DNA of 64,000 bases from Yersinia thracica (GCF_902170565.1 NZ_CABHXX010000030.1:186001-250000); one strand, 5' to 3'. Numbered from the stretch's first letter, positions 41,620-53,460 are shown. Program-made: numbers and translations. The notes: generated from the sequence alone by a model not told the origin.

Positions 41620-41733
41620 ATGATGAAAAAACATCCTGACGCAGTTGAGACCACGATTAATTGTCTTTGTCAGAGAGGAAATATCAAAATAGAAATGACA
41701 AATAAAGGCCGGTTGTTGGCGGAGATTATCTAA
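41620..41733 (+). CDS. Possible 37-aa protein, divergent from arnB
   Basis: An ATG-ATG start followed by 37 codons (MMKKHPDAVETTINCLCQRG...) in the otherwise empty 41410-41755. The composition looks protein-like, but there is no Shine-Dalgarno and I recognise no family. It would be read away from arnB and towards btuD. It could equally be chance; the remaining sequence is AT-rich promoter and leader DNA. Confidence 0.25.
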   Translation: MMKKHPDAVETTINCLCQRGNIKIEMTNKGRLLAEII

Positions 41734-41755
41734 GACTAATCAACAAATTTTACGA

Positions 41756-42514
41756 TTAAAAACTTTTGGTAATGATCCAACTCTGTTGATTAAAACTGTG
41801 TATTTGGAAATCTACCTCAAATACCTCAGAGAGAATATGGGTTTCCATTACCTGCTGAGTCCCGCCCTGGGCCAGCACATGACCACGCGCCATTAACCAA
41901 ACCTGGTCAGCCTGTTGTAAGGTGTGATTAAGATCATGGGCGCTGATTATTGCGCTGCGTCCAGCAGAACAGAACTCGCGCAGCAAGCTGTCCAATGCCA
42001 CTTTTTGCGCGACATCAAGACCGGTGTACGGCTCATCAAGTAACAGCAATTTACTATCAGGATTAATAGTTGGCCAAGCTTGCAAAAAAACCGCCGCCAA
42101 ACGAACCCGCTGCCACTCTCCGCCAGAAAGTTGTGACAACATGCGAGATAACTTGTCGGTTAATCGTAATTTCTCACAGAGATAGCCAATGGTAGCCGCG
42201 ATAGCATCCTGAGGAACACCCGCCGGTTGATAAAGAGAAAGGTATTGAAAAACCGGCATCATTGTCAGAGCCGATTGTTGTTGAGATAAATAAGCCCGAA
42301 CGCGAGCCAAATCATGCCCTAAATAACGGGATAATGATTTCCCCGCGAGGGTAATGTCCCCTGCCGAGGGCAATAAGCCCGCTAAAGAAGCGAGTAACGT
42401 ACTTTTCCCTGCCCCATTCGGGCCTATCACATGAATTTGCAACCCAGCAGCGACTTGCGTAGAAAAAGGAGCAAGACGGGTATCTACACTGACATTACTG
42501 AGTTGCAATAACAT
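41756..42514 (-). CDS. btuD: BtuD, vitamin B12 ABC transporter ATPase
   Basis: Two copies power the BtuC2D2F cobalamin importer at the inner membrane. 252 aa (E. coli 249). Walker A GPNGAGKST (about 32-40), Q-loop YLSQQQ, signature LSGGEWQRVRLA (about 128-139), Walker B LLLLDEPYTGLD and H-loop SAHDLNH are intact. It is the last gene of btuCED; btuE ends 24 bases upstream. In E. coli nlpC follows; here the arn operon has come between. Confidence 0.95.
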   Translation of the reverse strand: MLLQLSNVSVDTRLAPFSTQVAAGLQIHVIGPNGAGKSTLLASLAGLLPSAGDITLAGKSLSRYLGHDLARVRAYLSQQQSALTMMPVFQYLSLYQPAGVPQDAIAATIGYLCEKLRLTDKLSRMLSQLSGGEWQRVRLAAVFLQAWPTINPDSKLLLLDEPYTGLDVAQKVALDSLLREFCSAGRSAIISAHDLNHTLQQADQVWLMARGHVLAQGGTQQVMETHILSEVFEVDFQIHSFNQQSWIITKSF

Positions 42515-42538
42515 AAAAATAACTCTTTCATCCGTAAA

Positions 42539-43093
42539 TTAGTGAGCAGCTAAGGCCTGAGTAATGGCATTGATTAAAATTGGGTCTTCTGGCGTCATAT
42601 CAGGAGCAAAACGCTCAAGAACCACACCCTCTCGGCTAATCAGGAATTTTTCGAAATTCCATAAAATATCGCCAGCCTGCTTTGGCTCACGTCCTTTACT
42701 CGCTAAGCGTTGATAGAATTCACTGCCTTCAGGTTTTACAGCAACAGGTTTAGCTGCGATCAATTGTTGATATAAAGGATGGCGTTGTGGGCCATTGACT
42801 TCAATTTTGCTAAACATCGGGAAATCAACACCAAAAGTACCGCGGCAGAATGCCTGAATTTCCTCGTTGCTGCCCGGCTCTTGCCCCGCAAATTCATTAC
42901 TAGGAAATCCTAATACCTCAAAGCCCTGTTGCTGATAAGTTTTGTACAGATTTTCCAAACCTTCATATTGTTTGGTTAAACCACATTGGGAAGCCACATT
43001 GACCACCAGCAAAACTGAACCTTTATACTTTTCCAGTTTAACTGATTGGCTTTCAATTGTTTTTACTGGGATGGAATAAATTGAATCATTCAT
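42539..43093 (-). CDS. btuE: BtuE, thioredoxin/glutathione peroxidase
   Basis: Non-haem peroxidase of the glutathione peroxidase family that reduces hydroperoxides; named for its operon, but not needed for B12 uptake in E. coli. 184 aa. The peroxidatic residue is a cysteine (Cys37 in NVASQCGLT), followed by FPSNEFAGQEPG and the catalytic Trp-Asn in DILWNFEKF. Located between btuC and btuD with short gaps. Confidence 0.94.
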   Translation of the reverse strand: MNDSIYSIPVKTIESQSVKLEKYKGSVLLVVNVASQCGLTKQYEGLENLYKTYQQQGFEVLGFPSNEFAGQEPGSNEEIQAFCRGTFGVDFPMFSKIEVNGPQRHPLYQQLIAAKPVAVKPEGSEFYQRLASKGREPKQAGDILWNFEKFLISREGVVLERFAPDMTPEDPILINAITQALAAH

Positions 43094-43154
43094 CAGGAGG
43101 AATCCTTATTCAGCGATGATAAGCCTACAGGAACATAAGCCCATGTAAGGCTAA

Positions 43155-44162
43155 TCACTTTACACTGTTCACCCGTGTCAGCAACCAGATAAATAATGGC
43201 GCGCCTAAGGTTGCCGTTACCACACCAATCGGCAATTCTGCCGAGAATAAGGCGATTCGCGCCACGACATCGGCTAATAACAATACTCCTCCCCCCGCCA
43301 AGGCACATCCCGCCAATAACCGGCGCTGATCAGTTAATCCCGTCAACCGTAAAATATGCGGAATGACCAGACCAATAAAGCTAATCACTCCCGCCAGGGC
43401 AACACTAATACCCACCAGTAGGCCGATCGCGATAACCAATAAATTCCGCCATAAATGGAGAGAAACTCCCAATTGCCGGGCTTGTTGTTCACCGAGAGAC
43501 ATAAAATTAAGCACATGACCTTGGCAACAGAGCCAAATGACAACAGGTAACAATGCGAGCACTAGCCCTTGTTGCCGCCAGTCAATGCCGCTAAATCCGC
43601 CCATCATCCAATACATTAATTGGCGTAAATCCAGGCTGGTGCTGAAATAAACAGCCCACGTCATAATGGCGCTACAGACAATCCCCAAAGCAACCCCAAC
43701 CAGCAACAATCGGGCATTGGTTAATAAGCGGCGGCGGGCAAAAACCAGCAAAAGCGCCGTCATAAATAAGGCGCCCGCAATGGCACAGGCACTTAAGAAC
43801 CAGATTGGTAGCAACCCGTGCCCTAATAAAACGGCCATCACCAGCGCAACACCGGCACCGTTTGCCACCCCTAATAAGCCCGGTTCTGCTAATGGATTTT
43901 CAAACAATGCCTGCATGACGGCGCCAGATACGGCAAGACTTGCCCCTACCATCATCACTGCCAGTGCTCGAGGCAAACGTAACTGCCAAACGAATAGTTG
44001 CCCGGTTTCGCTGAACCACTGAGTGGGCCACATCCACAGATCACCGACACATAAGCTAATGAAAAACGCCAAAAACAATATGACGACCAGCCCCTTGAGA
44101 TAACGGTGATCACGTTGTTGTTGTTGTTGTTGAAGTGCGGTAAATAACTGACTGGTCTGCAT
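43155..44162 (-). CDS. btuC: BtuC, vitamin B12 ABC transporter permease
   Basis: Inner-membrane channel of the cobalamin importer, ten TM helices in the FecCD fold. 335 aa from ATG 44162 (MQTSQL), with GAGGA five bases upstream; another ATG five codons earlier (44177) has a weaker site. Conserved: [39 protein letters not shown] and [10 protein letters not shown]. Odd: a polyglutamine run of six CAA codons at residues about 12-17 comes from a pure trinucleotide repeat (44115-44132) and could vary in length between strains. Confidence 0.94.
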   Translation of the reverse strand: MQTSQLFTALQQQQQQRDHRYLKGLVVILFLAFFISLCVGDLWMWPTQWFSETGQLFVWQLRLPRALAVMMVGASLAVSGAVMQALFENPLAEPGLLGVANGAGVALVMAVLLGHGLLPIWFLSACAIAGALFMTALLLVFARRRLLTNARLLLVGVALGIVCSAIMTWAVYFSTSLDLRQLMYWMMGGFSGIDWRQQGLVLALLPVVIWLCCQGHVLNFMSLGEQQARQLGVSLHLWRNLLVIAIGLLVGISVALAGVISFIGLVIPHILRLTGLTDQRRLLAGCALAGGGVLLLADVVARIALFSAELPIGVVTATLGAPLFIWLLTRVNSVK

Positions 44163-44350
44163 GACATCCTCGGCCATTGCCTCAGGATCTACCTGAAGAT
44201 ATCTGGGTCTATTATTGATTGCTAAGCAATGATAGTAAGAGGTTAAGGGGATAAGGGAAAGTTTTGCATGAAGAAGTTGATTTTTTATTGAGAGAAAACG
44301 CCAGTGTTGCCCCTAATATCAGAGGCAACGTGAACGCTATTTGTTATTTA

Positions 44351-44842
44351 TTATCCGCGATAACCATTATTTTGCGGTGGGTAGACCTGCTGACCGCCAT
44401 GACGACCATTATTATTCTGACTCCCTGGGCTATTTGGCCCTCCCGGTTTGCCGGGGTTGCCCACACCATGATTATTGCCCGGTTGACCATGTCCATTATT
44501 GTCATTGTGCTGTGATTGATTACCATGAGAATCACGCCCACTGTACCCTTCACTATGTTCCTGCCCGCGGAATGGATTACCGCCATCATGTTCAGAGGGG
44601 CGCTGCCAACGTCCACCATCCCAATAATAACCGCGCTCACTACGGTCACCGATATGCCCACCACGGTGATCGTGCCACCATTGTGGTGGACGCCAATCAT
44701 AACCATCCCAGTAATAGCCTCGGTTATCTTGGTCACCTAAATGTAAGCTGACTCCGGGTATATTGATATCCAGTGACACATCAGCCTGCGCGATCAGCGG
44801 CATTAATGATAAAATGCCTAATAACAGCAGATATTTTTTCAT
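44351..44842 (-). CDS. Secreted DUF2502 (YpeC-like) protein, Gly/Asn/His-rich
   Basis: 163 aa. Signal peptide ends about residue 20 (AQA-DVSL). The DUF2502 part follows (about 21-75) with two repeats of the type RGYYWDG..W: residues 41-48 and 70-77. The rest is low complexity, rich in Gly, Asn, His, Gln and Pro (for example NNGHGQPGNNHG), probably disordered and perhaps metal-binding. Function unknown; family members are small periplasmic proteins of Enterobacterales. It sits between ihfA/yaiL and btuC, a place empty in E. coli. Confidence 0.8.
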   Translation of the reverse strand: MKKYLLLLGILSLMPLIAQADVSLDINIPGVSLHLGDQDNRGYYWDGYDWRPPQWWHDHRGGHIGDRSERGYYWDGGRWQRPSEHDGGNPFRGQEHSEGYSGRDSHGNQSQHNDNNGHGQPGNNHGVGNPGKPGGPNSPGSQNNNGRHGGQQVYPPQNNGYRG

Positions 44843-45030
44843 ATAAATCCGAATGTATTATTTAACATTAAGAATTTTATATCAGTGAAAATAATGTCTA
44901 TCTATCGGATAATTTCCCATTTTCAATTTCATTGCATATTGCTAACAGAATCCATACACTCATTTCAGATTGCCTGTTTTATCCCCTCAGAATAAACCTA
45001 CGTGCCCCATGAATTGACCGAACATAAAAT

Positions 45031-45064
45031 ATTAATGAAAAGCCCTGAAAGACTTTTCATTAAT
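45031..45064 (-). terminator. Hairpin after yaiL
   Basis: ATTAATGAAAAG (45031-45042) and CTTTTCATTAAT (45053-45064) are perfect 12-bp arms with a 10-base loop, 20 bases after the yaiL stop, followed on the minus strand by ATTTTAT. Likely terminator. Confidence 0.6.
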
Positions 45065-45084
45065 AAGCATCTGCAAAATGTTAA

Positions 45085-45624
45085 TTACCACATCAAATCA
45101 TCTGGCACTTTAAAATCGGCATACGGATCTTCACCATCTTGCTCTTCCTGGCTCAGCGCACTATTTAATACAATACTGCTTGCATCTCTCTGCGCAATTT
45201 TATCGGCTACGCTGGCGGGGATAATAGCGTATTCACTCTCGCCACTGTTATCAACAGCCAAACGAGCAATGGCGAGACGGCCACTAATCAGCTGAGCTTG
45301 AGTAAGCTTATCCACCACTATTTTTTTAATTAAATTATTATCTGTGAAATTAAAACCAATATTGCCTTTTGAAAGGCTGATTTTGTTCATTTCAATCAAC
45401 TGCTTCACCTGAGCTTTATATTCTTTAGATAAAGCAGCTTGTTTTTGTTGTTCACTTAGCTGTTTATCACGCTCAAGTTGCGCTTTCTTATTTTCTTCCA
45501 CAATCTCTCTTGCCTCCCGAGCTTGAACTCGTGATTTTTTAGCCGTCCTTTGGACTTTAGCCATTTTTTTGCTGGTCACTAATCCAGCTTTTAACATCTG
45601 TTCTTGCAAGGTGAGTTTTGTCAT
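45085..45624 (-). CDS. yaiL: YaiL, DUF2058 family protein
   Basis: 179 aa, the same length as E. coli YaiL, with near-identical ends (KLTLQEQMLKAGLVTSKK and DPYADFKVPDDLMW). The N-terminal third is highly charged and helical (AREAREIVEENKKAQLERDKQL), probably a coiled coil or nucleic-acid-binding segment. Cytoplasmic, function not established; it has been described as nucleoprotein/polynucleotide-associated. In E. coli it lies far from ihfA, so this position is specific to the present lineage. Confidence 0.92.
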   Translation of the reverse strand: MTKLTLQEQMLKAGLVTSKKMAKVQRTAKKSRVQAREAREIVEENKKAQLERDKQLSEQQKQAALSKEYKAQVKQLIEMNKISLSKGNIGFNFTDNNLIKKIVVDKLTQAQLISGRLAIARLAVDNSGESEYAIIPASVADKIAQRDASSIVLNSALSQEEQDGEDPYADFKVPDDLMW

Positions 45625-45813
45625 CTTTGTTTCTAAACCCGTTGAATAATTTGTGGGATTATACCTGTAATTTTTGAGTCTGTACCAGGTTGCTAGACCT
45701 GATCACTGTGTAGCTTGAGTTTGAGGGTCTAAGGGAGGATAGCCCTAACCTGCGGTTAGGATGTGGATACTGATAAAATAAAAGAGTTATATTTCAATAC
45801 ATTAAGAACAAGA

Positions 45814-45840
45814 AAAAGGCCGCTTGCGCGGCCTTTTGTT
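45814..45840 (-). terminator. Rho-independent terminator of the pheST-ihfA operon
   Basis: AAAAGGCCGC (45814-45823) and GCGGCCTTTT (45828-45837) with a four-base loop, 15 bases after the ihfA stop; on the minus strand it is followed by TCTTG after a T-rich stem base. Confidence 0.9.
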
Positions 45841-45852
45841 TCGGGAAAAGAT

Positions 45853-46149
45853 TCACTCTTTCGGAGTGGCACTCTCTACCCGGCTTTTTAGCTTTTGCCC
45901 TGGACGGAAAGTCACCACACGGCGCGCCGTAATAGGGATGTCCTCACCCGTCTTCGGATTACGGCCCGGACGTTGGTTCTTGTCTCGCAGATCAAAATTG
46001 CCAAAGCCAGACAGTTTGACCTGTTCGCCATTCTCAAGAGCACGACGTACTTCTTCAAAGAATAACTCAACTAGATCTTTTGCATCACGTTTGCTAAGCC
46101 CTAGCTTCTCAAACAGATGTTCTGACATTTCAGCTTTAGTAAGCGCCAT
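45853..46149 (-). CDS. ihfA: Integration host factor alpha subunit
   Basis: Heterodimer partner of IhfB; bends DNA at specific sites in recombination, replication and promoter control. 98 aa (E. coli 99). The beta-arm with the intercalating proline ([14 protein letters not shown], about 63-76) and the helical base [13 protein letters not shown] are conserved. Starts 4 bases after pheT and is co-transcribed with pheST, with its own autoregulation in E. coli. Confidence 0.98.
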
Positions 46150-46153
46150 AGGT

Positions 46154-48541
46154 TCAATCCCTCAAGGATGCTTGGAATCGCTGTTTTAACGCCTCTACAC
46201 ATCTTGCGACAGTAGCGGCGATCTCCTCTTCTTCCAGTGTACGGGCGGTATCCTGCAACACCAGACTAATAGCCAGACTCTTATAACCTTCTGCTACGCC
46301 CTTGCCACGGTACACATCAAACAAGTTTACGCCAACTACCTGATTTGCGCCAACTTTCTTACACTCTGCCAAAATATCTTCTGCGGGAACGTTTTCAGCC
46401 ACTACAACAGCGATATCACGACGGTTTGCTGGGAAGCGCGAAATCTCGCTGGCATGAGGCACAGCGCGGTCTGCAAGCTTGTTCCACTGCACTTCAAACA
46501 CCACAGTGCGGCCATTTAAATCCAGCTTACGTTCCAGTTCTGGATGAACTACACCAATGAAACCAATGTGTTCCCCTGATAAATAAATTGCAGCACTCTG
46601 TCCTGGATGCAGTGCAGAATGCGTTTCGGCACGGAACTGAACATCCGATAATTTGCCAGTAAGTTCCAGAATTGCTTCCAAATCGCCCTTCAAATCATAG
46701 AAGTCGATTGGCTGACGAGCCAGATCCCAGTGTTCATCATAACGGTGACCTGTAATGACAGCAGCCAGCATTACCTCCTGTCGAACTCCAAGATCTGCTT
46801 TACTATCAGGTACAAAGCGCAAACCACTTTCAAATAAACGCAAGCGAGATTGCTGGCGATTCTGGTTATACACCACCGCTGACAGTAAACCTGTCAACAA
46901 TGACAACCGCATTGCAGACATCTCAATGGATATTGGGCTGGGTAAGATGAGTGCATCTTGCTGTGGGTGCAGCAACGCCTGTACTTTTGGGTCAACAAAA
47001 CTGTAAGTAATTGCTTCCTGATAGCCGCGATCGACTAAAGCGGTCTTAACTCGCTTCAGTGACAAGTTGGCTTCGCGGTGTTTCGTCATCACCAAATCAG
47101 CTTTAATAGGCACATCTGGAATATTGTTATACCCGTAGATGCGCGCAACTTCTTCCACCAAATCTTCTTCGATTTCCATATCGAAACGCCAGCTTGGTGC
47201 TACGGCCTGCCAATCAGAACCCATTTCAGTCACCTGACAGCCGAGGCGGCGCAGAATATCGCTGACCTGTTCAGAAGGCACATGGTGACCCATTAGGCGA
47301 TCCAGTTTCTCGCGGCGCAAGGTGATAGTGGCGCGTTTTGGCAATTCTGCCGGTGCAGTCACATCAATCACCGGGCCTGCTTCACCACCGCAGATATCAA
47401 TCAGCAGCTTGGTAGCGCGTTCAATCGCTTTATGTTGCAGCGCCGGATCAACACCACGCTCATAACGATGAGAAGCATCTGTATGTAAACCATGACGGCG
47501 CGCGCGACCCGTAATTGAAAGTGGGCTAAAGAAAGCGGATTCCAACAGTACGTTGCGCGTTTCTTCATTAACACCTGAATGTTCACCACCGAAAATACCC
47601 GCCATCGCCAGTGGTTTCTGCTGATCGGCAATAACCAGAGTGTCAGCATTCAGTTTGACTGTTGTGCCATCCAATAAAGTTAACTCTTCACCTTCAGCGG
47701 CCAGGCGAACAATAATCTCCGCGTCGATACGGTCTAAGTCAAACGCATGCATCGGTTGGCCTAACTCTAACAAGACGAAGTTAGTAATATCGACAACAGG
47801 ATCAATTGAACGAATGCCGCAGCGGCGCAATTTCTCGCGCATCCACAATGGGGTAGCGGCTTTAACATTTATGCCTTTCACCACGCGGCCCAAATAGCGT
47901 GGACAAGCTTGTGGAGCCTCAACGCGGATCGGGAAGCTGTCATTAATAGACGGCGCAACCGGGCTGATATCTGGCTCAGTGAGTGACAGTTGATTCAACA
48001 CCGCCACATCACGTGCTACACCGATAATCCCCAGACAATCTGCACGGTTAGGTGTGACACTGATTTCGATAGTTTTATCATCAAGTTTTAGATATTCACG
48101 CAGGTCAACGCCAATCGGCGCATCAGCAGGCAGCTCAATAATACCGTCATGATCTTCTGAAATAGCCAGTTCAGAGAAAGAGCACAACATACCTTCAGAT
48201 GGCTCGCCGCGTAACTTAGCCGCTTTAATCTTAAAATCACCCGGCAGTACAGCACCGACCGTAGCAACCGCAACTTTCAGACCCTGGCGGCAGTTAGGTG
48301 CACCACAAACGATGTCCAACAAGCGCTCACCGCCAACATCAATTTTGGTTACACGTAATTTATCTGCATTTGGATGCTGACCGCATTCCACAACGTGGCC
48401 GATAACAACACCATTAAATTCGCCTGCTACCGCATCTACGCCATCAACTTCCAAACCGGCCATGGTAATTTGATGGGCTAAATCATCACTGCTAATGGCT
48501 GGGTTTACCCATTCGCGTAACCAAAGTTCACTGAATTTCAT
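46154..48541 (-). CDS. pheT: Phenylalanyl-tRNA synthetase beta subunit
   Basis: Forms the alpha2-beta2 enzyme with PheS; carries editing and tRNA-binding functions. 795 aa, as in E. coli. Domains in order: N-terminal OB-fold tRNA-binding domain (about 40-150, [15 protein letters not shown]), B3/B4 editing domain (about 210-380), B5 domain, and C-terminal FDX-ACB anticodon-binding domain (about 700-795, [15 protein letters not shown]). It starts 14 bases after pheS. Confidence 0.97.
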
Positions 48542-48555
48542 GAGATATTCCCGCC

Positions 48556-49793
<1,238 letters not shown>

Positions 49794-49903
49794 TGTTATT
49801 AGTTAAAATCCGATAACCGAAATGAATCTTTTACATAAAATCAGTAAGGTATCCCATCAGTGACACCTTTACTCACATCACCATAAGTGCGGTAGAGTAA
49901 AAA

Positions 49904-49932
49904 CAAAAAAGCCTCCACTATGGGAGGCTTCG
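49904..49932 (-). terminator. Attenuator terminator of pheST
   Basis: On the minus strand GAAGCCTCC and GGAGGCTT form an 8-bp stem (AAGCCTCC 49909-49916 with GGAGGCTT 49923-49930 on the plus strand) followed by TTTTTTG. A competing AGGAGGCTT right after the pheM stop (about 49961-49970) can pair with GAAGCCTCC to form the antiterminator, as in classical amino-acid attenuation. Confidence 0.88.
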
Positions 49933-49975
49933 GCGCTATTTTTCGTTTCTATTCTTACGCGCAAGCCTCCTGAAA

Positions 49976-50023
49976 TCAGGCGCTAAAGTAAAAAAAGAAG
50001 CGAAAAGTAACAGCATGCATCAT
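49976..50023 (-). CDS. pheM: PheM, phenylalanyl-tRNA synthetase leader peptide
   Basis: Short frame with five Phe: [15 protein letters not shown], or 14 aa from the second ATG (50020), against [14 protein letters not shown] in E. coli. AAGG lies 8 bases before the first ATG. When Phe-tRNA is short the ribosome stalls in the FRFFFYF run, favouring the antiterminator and pheST expression. Too short for ordinary gene calling; identified by its residues and by the terminator that follows. Confidence 0.92.
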   Translation of the reverse strand: [15 protein letters not shown]

Positions 50024-50053
50024 AACGATGACCTTCTTACTAATAAGCTAAAG

Positions 50054-50081
50054 ATTAAAAGAGGGAGACCAGCTCCCTCTT
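50054..50081 (-). terminator. Terminator between rplT and pheM
   Basis: GAGGGAG (50061-50067) and CTCCCTC (50073-50079), extended by two A-T pairs, with TTTTAATC after it on the minus strand; 11 bases after the rplT stop. Separates infC-rpmI-rplT from the attenuated pheST transcript, possibly with read-through. Confidence 0.85.
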
Positions 50082-50091
50082 CAATTCTGAC

Positions 50092-50448
<357 letters not shown>

Positions 50449-50485
50449 TTACTTCTCCTATCGTCTTAATTCAAACCAAAATTAC

Positions 50486-50719
<234 letters not shown>

Positions 50720-50779
50720 CTAGCCAGGCGAACAGACCTCTTGCTATGCAAGCATAGAGAAGCCTGTTACTTGAGTGCC

Positions 50780-51331
50780 TTACTGTCTCTTCTTAGGTGC
50801 GAGCACCATGATCATCTGACGACCTTCGATACGAGTCGGGAAAGACTCCACGACGGCCAAATCAGAATCTTCAGTCAGATCTTTTTTGACACGGTTAAGG
50901 ACTTCCATGCCGATCTGTTGGTGCGCCATCTCACGTCCACGGAATCGCAGAGTGATTTTGGCTTTATCGCCATCTTCCAGAAAGCGAATCAGGTTGCGTA
51001 GTTTGACCTGATAGTCGCCATCATCGGTACCAGGACGGAATTTGATTTCCTTGACCTGAATGACTTTTTGCTTCTTCTTCTGTTCTTTTGTCGACTTGCT
51101 CTTCTCATAGAGGAATTTGCCGTAATCCATAATACGACAAACCGGCGGCTCGGCATTCGGACTGATTTCTACTAAATCAACACCAGCTTCCTCGGCTTTT
51201 TCAAGAGCTTCATTCAGACTGACAATGCCAATCTGCTCACCATCGACGCCTGTTAAGCGAACTTCTGTGGCGCGAATCTCTTTGTTGATGCGATTAGGAC
51301 GCGCCGGTTGAACTCGTTTTCCGCCTTTAAT
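50780..51331 (-). CDS. infC: Translation initiation factor IF-3
   Basis: Keeps the 30S subunit free and checks initiator tRNA and start codon. 183 aa (E. coli 180), read from an ATT start at 51331 that gives [15 protein letters not shown]; an ATG-only search would begin at 51130 and miss the first 67 residues. The rare AUU start is the basis of IF-3 autorepression in E. coli. GGAGGAATAA, which also contains the thrS stop, provides the ribosome site. N-domain, basic linker ([15 protein letters not shown]) and C-domain ([10 protein letters not shown]) are in order. Confidence 0.97.
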   Translation of the reverse strand: MKGGKRVQPARPNRINKEIRATEVRLTGVDGEQIGIVSLNEALEKAEEAGVDLVEISPNAEPPVCRIMDYGKFLYEKSKSTKEQKKKQKVIQVKEIKFRPGTDDGDYQVKLRNLIRFLEDGDKAKITLRFRGREMAHQQIGMEVLNRVKKDLTEDSDLAVVESFPTRIEGRQMIMVLAPKKRQ

Positions 51332-51334
51332 ACT

Positions 51335-53263
51335 TTATTCCTCCAGTTGATGAAGACTACGGCTGCGAATTTCTGCTAGCAGCTGGTCTACGACCACGTT
51401 GACGTCTAAGCTTCCTAAATCTTTACCACGGCGGGTACGAACGGCAATTTTGCCTGATTCGACCTCTTTATCGCCACAGACCAGCATATATGGAACCCGA
51501 CGCAACGTATGTTCACGAATTTTAAAGCCAATCTTCTCATTTCTCAAGTCCGCTTTTGCCCGAATCCCTGCATCTTGCAGTTTTTTGGTCACTTGTTGGA
51601 CATAATCAGACTGACTATCAGTGATATTCATCACCACGACTTGTACCGGTGCTAACCAAGTTGGGAAGAAGCCTGCATATTCTTCGGTAAGAATACCGAT
51701 AAAACGCTCCATTGACCCCAAAATAGCCCGGTGAATCATTACTGGCACCTGGCGATCATTATTTTCGCCGATGTAAGACGCACTTAAGCGGCCCGGTAAT
51801 GAGAAATCGAGCTGTACGGTACCACACTGCCACGCACGATCCAAACAATCATGCAAGGTAAATTCAATTTTCGGACCGTAGAAGGCACCTTCACCCGGCT
51901 GATAATCAAACGGAATGCCATTTTCAGTCAGCGCAGCAGCTAAATCGTCTTCAGCGCGAGTCCATAAGTCATCGCTACCAATACGTTTTTCAGGACGCGT
52001 AGACAGCTTGACCACAATTTTTTCGAAGCCAAAGGTGCTGTACATGTCGTACACCATCTTGATACAGCTGTTCACTTCATCGCGAACCTGCTCTTCAGTA
52101 CAGAAGATGTGTGCATCGTCCTGAGTAAAGCCACGCACACGCATTAAGCCGTGTAGCGCGCCTGATGGCTCATTACGATGGCAGCTACCGAACTCGGCCA
52201 TACGCAGTGGCAGGTCACGGTACGACTTCAACCCTTGGTTGAAGATCTGTACATGCCCAGGGCAGTTCATTGGCTTGATACAGTACTCGCGGTTTTCCGA
52301 CGACGTGGTGAACATATGCTCGGCATAGTTCTCCCAATGCCCGGTTTTTTCCCACAGAACACGGTCCATCATAAATGGCCCTTTCACTTCCTGGTACTGG
52401 TACTCTTTGAGCTTCATACGCACAAAAGTTTCCAGTTCACGGAAGATAGTCCAGCCGTCATTGTGCCAGAACACCATACCGGGTGCTTCTTCCTGCATGT
52501 GGTAAAGGTCCAACTGCTTACCAATCTTACGATGGTCGCGTTTGGCTGCTTCTTCCAGACGTTGCAGATAAGCATTCAGTTGCTTCTTATCACCCCAAGC
52601 CGTGCCGTAGATACGTTGCAGCATTTTATTTTTGCTGTCGCCACGCCAATAGGCTCCAGAGGTTTTCTGCAATTTAAAATGATGGCAGAAACGCATATTA
52701 GGAACGTGCGGGCCACGGCACATATCAACGTATTCTTCATGGTGATATAAACCAGGACGATCATCGCGGCTGATATTCTCATCAAGAATAGCCACTTTAT
52801 AATCTTCACCACGAGCAGCAAAAGTATCACGGGCTTCTTGCCAACTGACCTTTTTCTTGATCACGTCGTAATCTTTATCGGCAAGTTCATGCATCCGCTT
52901 TTCCAGCAGCTCAAGATCTTCCTGCGTCAGAGTACGGTCAATATCAACATCGTAATAGAAACCGTTGTCGATAACTGGGCCGATTGCCATCTTGGTATCT
53001 GGCCAAAGTTGCTTGATAGCGTGCCCCAATAAGTGCGCACATGAATGGCGAAGAATTTCCAAGCCTTCAGCATCTTTGGTAGTGATAATGGCCAGTTGTG
53101 CATCAGATTCGATCAGGTCACCGGCATCCACTAATTCGCCATTGACGCGGCCAGCAATACAGGCTTTTGCCAGACCGGGGCCGATATCTAAGGCAACATC
53201 AAGGACAGAAACGGCGTGATCATATTGACGCTGGCTGCCGTCAGGAAGGGTAATAACAGGCAT
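51335..53263 (-). CDS. thrS: Threonyl-tRNA synthetase
   Basis: Charges tRNA-Thr and represses its own translation. 642 aa, as in E. coli. Domains: TGS (1-61, [15 protein letters not shown]), N2 editing domain with [10 protein letters not shown] (about 73-82), class II catalytic core with zinc ligand Cys in [10 protein letters not shown] (about 334) and the His residues in [14 protein letters not shown] and MIHRAILGS, and C-terminal anticodon-binding domain (about 540-642). AAGGA nine bases before ATG. The stop is 3 bases before the infC start. Confidence 0.98.
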   Translation of the reverse strand: MPVITLPDGSQRQYDHAVSVLDVALDIGPGLAKACIAGRVNGELVDAGDLIESDAQLAIITTKDAEGLEILRHSCAHLLGHAIKQLWPDTKMAIGPVIDNGFYYDVDIDRTLTQEDLELLEKRMHELADKDYDVIKKKVSWQEARDTFAARGEDYKVAILDENISRDDRPGLYHHEEYVDMCRGPHVPNMRFCHHFKLQKTSGAYWRGDSKNKMLQRIYGTAWGDKKQLNAYLQRLEEAAKRDHRKIGKQLDLYHMQEEAPGMVFWHNDGWTIFRELETFVRMKLKEYQYQEVKGPFMMDRVLWEKTGHWENYAEHMFTTSSENREYCIKPMNCPGHVQIFNQGLKSYRDLPLRMAEFGSCHRNEPSGALHGLMRVRGFTQDDAHIFCTEEQVRDEVNSCIKMVYDMYSTFGFEKIVVKLSTRPEKRIGSDDLWTRAEDDLAAALTENGIPFDYQPGEGAFYGPKIEFTLHDCLDRAWQCGTVQLDFSLPGRLSASYIGENNDRQVPVMIHRAILGSMERFIGILTEEYAGFFPTWLAPVQVVVMNITDSQSDYVQQVTKKLQDAGIRAKADLRNEKIGFKIREHTLRRVPYMLVCGDKEVESGKIAVRTRRGKDLGSLDVNVVVDQLLAEIRSRSLHQLEE

Positions 53264-53284
53264 TCTAATTCCTTATCTACAGTG

Positions 53285-53305
53285 GTGACCCACACGACAG
53301 ATCAC
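53285..53305 (-). promoter_or_regulatory. thrS translational operator, anticodon-like arm
   Basis: On the minus strand GTGATC and GGTCAC enclose the nine-base loop TGTCGTGTG, with CGU in place of a threonine anticodon, 22 bases before the start codon. This matches domain 2 of the E. coli thrS operator, which ThrRS binds by mimicry of tRNA-Thr. A perfect palindrome further up (AACTGTGTACACAGTT, 53381-53396) lies within the leader and may be the second tRNA-like arm. Confidence 0.82.
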
Positions 53306-53432
53306 ATGCAAGACGTAATTATTGTTTAATTTCAAAAAGTTGCGACATCAATTTAACCCACGTTTGTTATATTGGTACGCAACTGTGTACACAGTTTACT
53401 TTGTGACACAGATCATGTCATAAAGTGAAGTC

Positions 53433-53460
53433 ATATTATCACCACTTAATGCAATGGCAA
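53433..53460 (-). promoter_or_regulatory. thrS promoter
   Basis: On the minus strand -35 TTGCCA (53460-53455), 16 bases, -10 TAATAT (53438-53433). The start near 53426 gives a leader of about 163 nt, close to the E. coli thrS leader. No gene is seen in 53264-53586 apart from these control elements. Confidence 0.75.

Noticed and set aside
44341-44751. 136-codon plus-strand frame over the DUF2502 gene
   Set aside because: Antisense to a repetitive Gly/His/Asn-rich coding region, which gives long mirrored frames; the minus-strand product has a signal peptide and a known family.
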